Source: Verrucomicrobiota bacterium (GTDB lineage: Bacteria; Verrucomicrobiota; Verrucomicrobiia; Methylacidiphilales; Verrucolacustridaceae). Taken from it: 8,573 bases of DNA. Where the stretch lies: the NCBI GenBank assembly GCA_016876055.1, contig VHDM01000047.1, forward strand, positions 1 through 8,573. The letters run 5' to 3'. Shown one piece after another: positions 5,561 through 8,573 of this stretch. Under the pieces are notes generated by a model. That model had not been told where the DNA came from. It was given only the letters and a program-made list of their open reading frames with translations, and made no database searches. The first letter of the stretch is position 1. The number at the start of each line of letters is the position of its first letter. Made by a program: the position numbers and the translations under genes.

Positions 5561-6385
5561 ATGCACCCAAGATTCACCCCGCAGGCAAGCCGGCAGCAAA
5601 TCATCCAAGCCCTTGCCCTCAGCCTCAGCCTCCTGACCCCTTCTGGGCAATCCTCGGTCGTCGGGTTCGAAGAATTAGCCTTGAGCCCCGGCAACTACTG
5701 GAACGGCTCCAGCGGAGCCGGCTCCTTTACCTCGGGAGGAGTCACCTTCCCGAATTTTTATAATTCCGCCTGGGGCTCATGGAGCGGCTTTGCCTACTCC
5801 ACCGTGCAAAATGGAACCACCCCGGGCTGGGGAAATCAGTATGCCGCCCGGCCCGGCGGCGGTGCGGACGGCTCCCTTCACTATGGGGTGGGTTACCAGC
5901 CCTCCAGCGCCCCATGGGCGATTTCCTTCGGCGGAAGTCGGGATTTTCAGGGGCGCGGGCTGCTCGTCGCTAACACCACCTATGCGGCGCTCGACATGCG
6001 CGATGGTTCCGGTTTTTCCAAAAAGTTCGGCGGCACCCAGGGCCTGGATCCGGACTGGTTTCGTCTCACCGTACAGGGCCGGCTCGGGGGCAACCAAACC
6101 GGGGCGGTGGATTTCTACCTCGCCGATTACCGGTTCACCGACTCCGCCCAGGACTACATCCTCAACTCGTGGGCCTTCGTTGACCTGACCTCGTTGGGGA
6201 CGGTGGATGAGTTGCGTTTTGCTCTCGCCTCTTCCGATCACGGTTCCTATGGCATGAACACGCCGGCTTACTTTGCGATGGACAACCTGGGGGCTGTGCC
6301 GGAACCGGCCTCCGCCTCGCTGGTTTTGACGGCCGCCCTGGCGCTGGCGGTGACGCGGAGAAACCGGCGTGCTTTCCGTCCCTAA
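5561..6385 (+). CDS. DUF4465-type protein with PEP-CTERM sorting signal
   Basis: This 274-residue exported protein has a hydrophobic signal segment (about residues 14-30). The body (33-244) fits DUF4465 as I recall it: GFEELALSPGNYWNGSSGAG, then GSWSGFAYS, TPGWGNQYAA, YGVGYQ, NTTYAALDMRDGSGFSKKFGG, DPDWFRLTVQG, VDFYLADYRF, and SYGMNTPAYFAMDNL. The C-terminus is a PEP-CTERM signal: V246-P-E-P-A, a hydrophobic helix (252-264) and a basic end (RRNRR). That predicts sorting at the membrane and release or anchoring at the surface by an exosortase; no exosortase gene is in the window. It is the first gene of the riboswitch operon, with a good GGAAAGG ribosome binding site held in a stem. DUF4465 proteins occur, from memory, in corrinoid-uptake loci of Bacteroidetes. 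Direct corrinoid binding is an inference. Confidence 0.87.
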   Translation: MHPRFTPQASRQQIIQALALSLSLLTPSGQSSVVGFEELALSPGNYWNGSSGAGSFTSGGVTFPNFYNSAWGSWSGFAYSTVQNGTTPGWGNQYAARPGGGADGSLHYGVGYQPSSAPWAISFGGSRDFQGRGLLVANTTYAALDMRDGSGFSKKFGGTQGLDPDWFRLTVQGRLGGNQTGAVDFYLADYRFTDSAQDYILNSWAFVDLTSLGTVDELRFALASSDHGSYGMNTPAYFAMDNLGAVPEPASASLVLTAALALAVTRRNRRAFRP

Positions 6386-7565
6386 ACTTCGGCTCACGGC
6401 GCCCCCGTGGTCAACCCTCCTTACGGGTTGGTTGACCACGGCGATGCTCCAGGCCGGCCCCTTTGCCCCCGGACCGAGTACCGAGGGGACGACCGCCATT
6501 GATCTCTTTGCGGATGCTGCCATGACCCAGCAAAATCCCGAGCTTGTCGCTTGGGCCAACGCCGTCGTCACCTACTCGCCCGGGGGAAATGTCAGCTCAG
6601 AGTTTCAGACACCCCTCGCCGCCCTGGGACCCGCCGACGACACCGGCTTCTACCAGACGGGCGTTGCCACGATCGTCACCTTGGGCGAAGGAGGATTCAT
6701 CACCCTTTCCTTTGCGGCCCCGATCCATGATACCGATGGCTTTGACCTCGTCGTTTTCGAAAACGGCATTGCCACCACCGCCGGCCGGGGGTTTTTTGAA
6801 CTGGCGTTTGTCGAGGTCTCCTCCGACGGCATCAGCTTTTCCCGATTCACCTCCCGGTCCACCACCCCCGTCCCCGCCTCCCCCTATGCCTTTCTGGAAC
6901 TCGACCCCACCGATCTGGATGGACTGGCCGGAAAATATCCTGCCACCTATGGGACGGCTTTTGATTTTGCCTGGCTTGGACTGACCTCCGTCTCCCACGT
7001 CCGGATTGTGGATGTGGTGGGTGACGGCCTGACCCTCGATGCGGAGGGGCGCCCCATCGTCGACCCGTATCCCAGCACCGGCAGCGCGGGTTTTGATTTG
7101 GATGCCGTCGCCGCCCATGTCACCCGCCGGTACGGCACTTGGCGAAAAGCCCGGTTTGCCTGGCAGGACAACTTCACCGCCCTCTCCGATCCCTCCGCCG
7201 ATGCGGACAGGGACGGCAGTTCCAACCTCATGGAATATGCCTTCGCCACCTTGCCCACCGACCCGTCAAGCTGCCACCAACCAATCCTGACGCGGGCAGG
7301 CCCCGAGCTGCGCCTGGTTTTTCGGCGGGATCCCGCCAAGACCGACCTCCGCTTGGCGGTGGAAATTTCGGTGGACCTGGCAACCTGGTCCGCCGTCGCC
7401 CTTTCCACGGGGGGCCTGCCTTTTGAAATCATCTCCACGAACCTCCCCGGCCTCACCGTGACGGAAAATAGTTCGTCCCAGCTCCGCGAGGTCACGCTCA
7501 CCGCCCCGCTCCACGGCCATCGGCATTTCTTTCGGGTTTCCGCTGCACTCGCCCCTCCGCCGTGA
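6369..7565 (+). CDS. Exported surface protein of a corrinoid-locus type, with Verrucomicrobial C-terminal module
   Basis: The protein has 398 residues and starts with GTG at 6369, inside the end of the previous gene (17-bp overlap). The start is backed by GGAG at 6357-6360, 8 bases before it, and by a signal peptide ending near AMLQAG (residue 30). Residues 35-250 resemble 'cell surface protein' domains I recall beside BtuB/BtuG genes in Bacteroidetes: GFDLVVFENG (124-133), ELAFVEVSSDGISFSRF (144-160), LDPTDLDGLAGKYPATYGTAFD (178-199), HVRIVDVVGDG (210-220) and SAGFDLDAVAAH (239-250). The end (258-395) is a separate module typical of secreted Verrucomicrobial proteins: a calcium-loop-like ADADRDGSSNLMEYA (277-291), then strands with SVDLATWS and HRHFFRVSA. 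It is probably outer-surface located and B12-repressed. Substrate binding is unproven. Confidence 0.83.
   Translation: MLSVPKLRLTAPPWSTLLTGWLTTAMLQAGPFAPGPSTEGTTAIDLFADAAMTQQNPELVAWANAVVTYSPGGNVSSEFQTPLAALGPADDTGFYQTGVATIVTLGEGGFITLSFAAPIHDTDGFDLVVFENGIATTAGRGFFELAFVEVSSDGISFSRFTSRSTTPVPASPYAFLELDPTDLDGLAGKYPATYGTAFDFAWLGLTSVSHVRIVDVVGDGLTLDAEGRPIVDPYPSTGSAGFDLDAVAAHVTRRYGTWRKARFAWQDNFTALSDPSADADRDGSSNLMEYAFATLPTDPSSCHQPILTRAGPELRLVFRRDPAKTDLRLAVEISVDLATWSAVALSTGGLPFEIISTNLPGLTVTENSSSQLREVTLTAPLHGHRHFFRVSAALAPPP
6405..6441 (+). repeat. Perfect 12-bp inverted repeat inside a signal-peptide region
   Basis: CCGTGGTCAACC (6405-6416) and GGTTGACCACGG (6430-6441) are perfect inverse complements around a 13-base loop, starting 36 bases after the GTG start of the second operon gene. 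In mRNA this would be a strong stem between the first and second cistrons' translated parts. It may protect the upstream mRNA or slow ribosomes early in the second gene. There is no T-run, so it is not a terminator. Confidence 0.6.
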
Positions 7566-8335
7566 AACCTCCCGCCGCCTTTTCGCTGGTGGAGCTCCTG
7601 GTCAGCTTGGCCGGGGTCGGCTTGGTGGCCGGCCTGACCCTGCCTGCCCTGCAAGCCGCCCGAATTTCCGGGGCTTGTGCTCGCTCCGCCGGCCAGCTTC
7701 GCCAGCTCGTCACCGCGAATTTCGCGTACGCCGCCGAGCACGGCACCTTTGCGCCAGCCATGGACCGCGCCAATCAAAACCGTTGGCACGGCCGGCGCAC
7801 CGGCCGCACGGGAGGCACCTTCGATCCCACCCAAGGCTACCTTTCCCCGTATCTGGGCCAAAGCCGCTCGATCACCCTTTGCCCGCTCCTGCCCGCCCGC
7901 GCTCTGCAGGGAAGCTCCTTTGAAATGGGAAGCGGCGGCTACGGCTATAACGCGGCCTACCTTGGCGGGACTCCGGGGGAAAGTTTTCAGCCCGCCAGAC
8001 CCGCGAGCGTTTCCAACCTGTCCACCACCCTGATGTTTGCCACCACCGCCTTGGCCCGCTCCGGAGGCCTTCAGGAGTATCCTTTCGCCGAGCCCTATTT
8101 TGCACCCACCGCGGAGGGCCGCCCCTCCTTCTTTCTCCAGCCCAGTCTCCATTTTCGGGCCAACGGGCGGGCCCTCGTCGCGTGGTGTGACGGCCACGTC
8201 AGCCTTGAAAAACCCGCCCGCTTGGGCGGCCCCAACTATTACGGGGGGAAAAATGAGGAACATCAAATCGGCTGGATCGGACCGGAACAGGAAAACGGAT
8301 TCTGGAACCCCTCCCGATCCCCATCCCCATACTGA
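7562..8335 (+). CDS. Prepilin-like protein with C-terminal DGHV motif
   Basis: This 257-residue protein begins with a type IV prepilin signal: a short leader MKPPAA, then FSLVELLVSLAGVGLVAGL with Glu at position +5 of the mature form. The residue before the cut is Ala6 where Gly is usual, so processing by prepilin peptidase may be altered. The C-terminus has NGRALVAWCDGHVSLEKPARLGG with D210-G211-H212-V213, the H-X-DG motif of prepilin-like proteins common in Planctomycetes and Verrucomicrobia. The preceding histidine H197 is 12 residues from D210 instead of the usual 9. Then come GGKNEEHQIGWIGPEQENG and the end. It starts with GTG, and GTGA overlaps the TGA stop of the surface-protein gene by 4 bp, so it belongs to the same B12-controlled operon. 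It is probably a pseudopilin in a type II secretion-like or surface structure; its job here is unknown. Confidence 0.87.
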   Translation: MKPPAAFSLVELLVSLAGVGLVAGLTLPALQAARISGACARSAGQLRQLVTANFAYAAEHGTFAPAMDRANQNRWHGRRTGRTGGTFDPTQGYLSPYLGQSRSITLCPLLPARALQGSSFEMGSGGYGYNAAYLGGTPGESFQPARPASVSNLSTTLMFATTALARSGGLQEYPFAEPYFAPTAEGRPSFFLQPSLHFRANGRALVAWCDGHVSLEKPARLGGPNYYGGKNEEHQIGWIGPEQENGFWNPSRSPSPY

Positions 8336-8380
8336 TTTCCGCCTGTTCGAGTAACTCTCCGCCACCTTGGCGCCTTGCCC

Positions 8381-8397
8381 AGCTGGCCGGGCCGGCT
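8381..8397. terminator. GC-rich hairpin between convergent genes, possible terminator
   Basis: AGCTGGC (8381-8387) pairs with GCCGGCT (8391-8397) around CGG, 7 bp with one wobble. It lies in the 112-bp gap between the end of the B12 operon (8335) and the convergent partial gene (8448). No T-run follows on either strand, so a factor-independent terminator is only a weak call. Confidence 0.3.
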
Positions 8398-8447
8398 CCC
8401 CTCGCCGTCTCCGGCACCGACGCACCTACTTCAACTTAAAACAACTC

Positions 8448-8573
8448 CTACCGCCACCACGGCCCGCGGTTGGTCATCCGGCTGAGTGCCGCCGCCTGCA
8501 CCTGCGCCGAAATCGTTGAACTTTGCAGCAACTGCCGGGCTTGCGCCTCGTCCTTGCGGTACAGATCAATCAA
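8448..8573 (-). CDS. C-terminal end of an unidentified protein
   Basis: A minus-strand frame open from the right edge ends at a TAG (8450-8448) and gives 41 residues: LIDLYRKDEAQARQLLQSST, then ISAQVQAAALSRMTNRGPWWR. The composition (Leu, Ala, Gln, Arg) suggests helical segments; the pattern of a charged helix, a short turn and a second helix resembles helical-repeat protein ends. The start and most of the gene lie outside the window and the family cannot be named. It converges on the B12 operon. The call rests on an uninterrupted frame and natural amino-acid use only. Confidence 0.5.
   Translation of the reverse strand: MIDLYRKDEAQARQLLQSSTISAQVQAAALSRMTNRGPWWR

Noticed and set aside
5493..5636. 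Possible 47-codon leader peptide frame in the riboswitch leader
   Set aside because: It has no ribosome binding site, runs far into the first operon gene in another frame and has unnatural composition.
6947..8425. Minus-strand 492-codon open frame, the longest in the window
   Set aside because: It is antisense to two genes with signal peptides and family motifs; the translation is Gly/Arg/Ala low-complexity, as expected from GC-rich codon shadows.

Overview
The window looks like chromosomal DNA from a Verrucomicrobiota bacterium, or a close PVC relative. The evidence is high G+C, weak or absent Shine-Dalgarno sequences at several genes, a PEP-CTERM sorting signal, a prepilin-like protein with a C-terminal DGHV motif, a surface protein ending in a module I associate with this phylum, and a 36-residue basic protein of a kind I recall from it. 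I cannot place it below phylum. No tRNA, rRNA, CRISPR array, transposase or phage gene is visible.

Left part, minus strand (1-1974): a DUF6580-type membrane protein abuts a YfcE-like phosphodiesterase (TAG stop directly followed by a GTG start). After a 212-bp gap with a G-rich stretch comes an exported protein of unknown function that runs off the left edge.

Centre left, plus strand (2103-3821): after a 128-bp divergent gap come the 36-residue Lys/Arg-rich protein, overlapping by 4 bp a YacP/Rae1-like NYN nuclease; then a membrane-anchored coiled-coil protein with a C-terminal beta-rich domain, and a 64-residue lipoprotein 6 bp behind it. The 204-bp gap up to the convergent asd gene holds a MITE-like structure: 14-bp terminal inverted repeats around a nested palindrome.

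Right part: asd (aspartate-semialdehyde dehydrogenase, minus) diverges from a cobalamin riboswitch (about 5269-5447, plus). Beyond the aptamer, a stem pairs directly with the ribosome binding site of the first gene of a tightly packed operon: a DUF4465 PEP-CTERM protein, a second exported surface protein (GTG start, 17-bp overlap) and a prepilin-like H-X-DG protein (GTGA overlap). Both large proteins resemble families I recall from corrinoid-uptake loci of Bacteroidetes. The set is best read as a vitamin B12-repressed cell-surface corrinoid capture module, although no TonB receptor or ABC transporter gene lies in the window. The right edge carries the last 41 codons of a convergent minus-strand gene.
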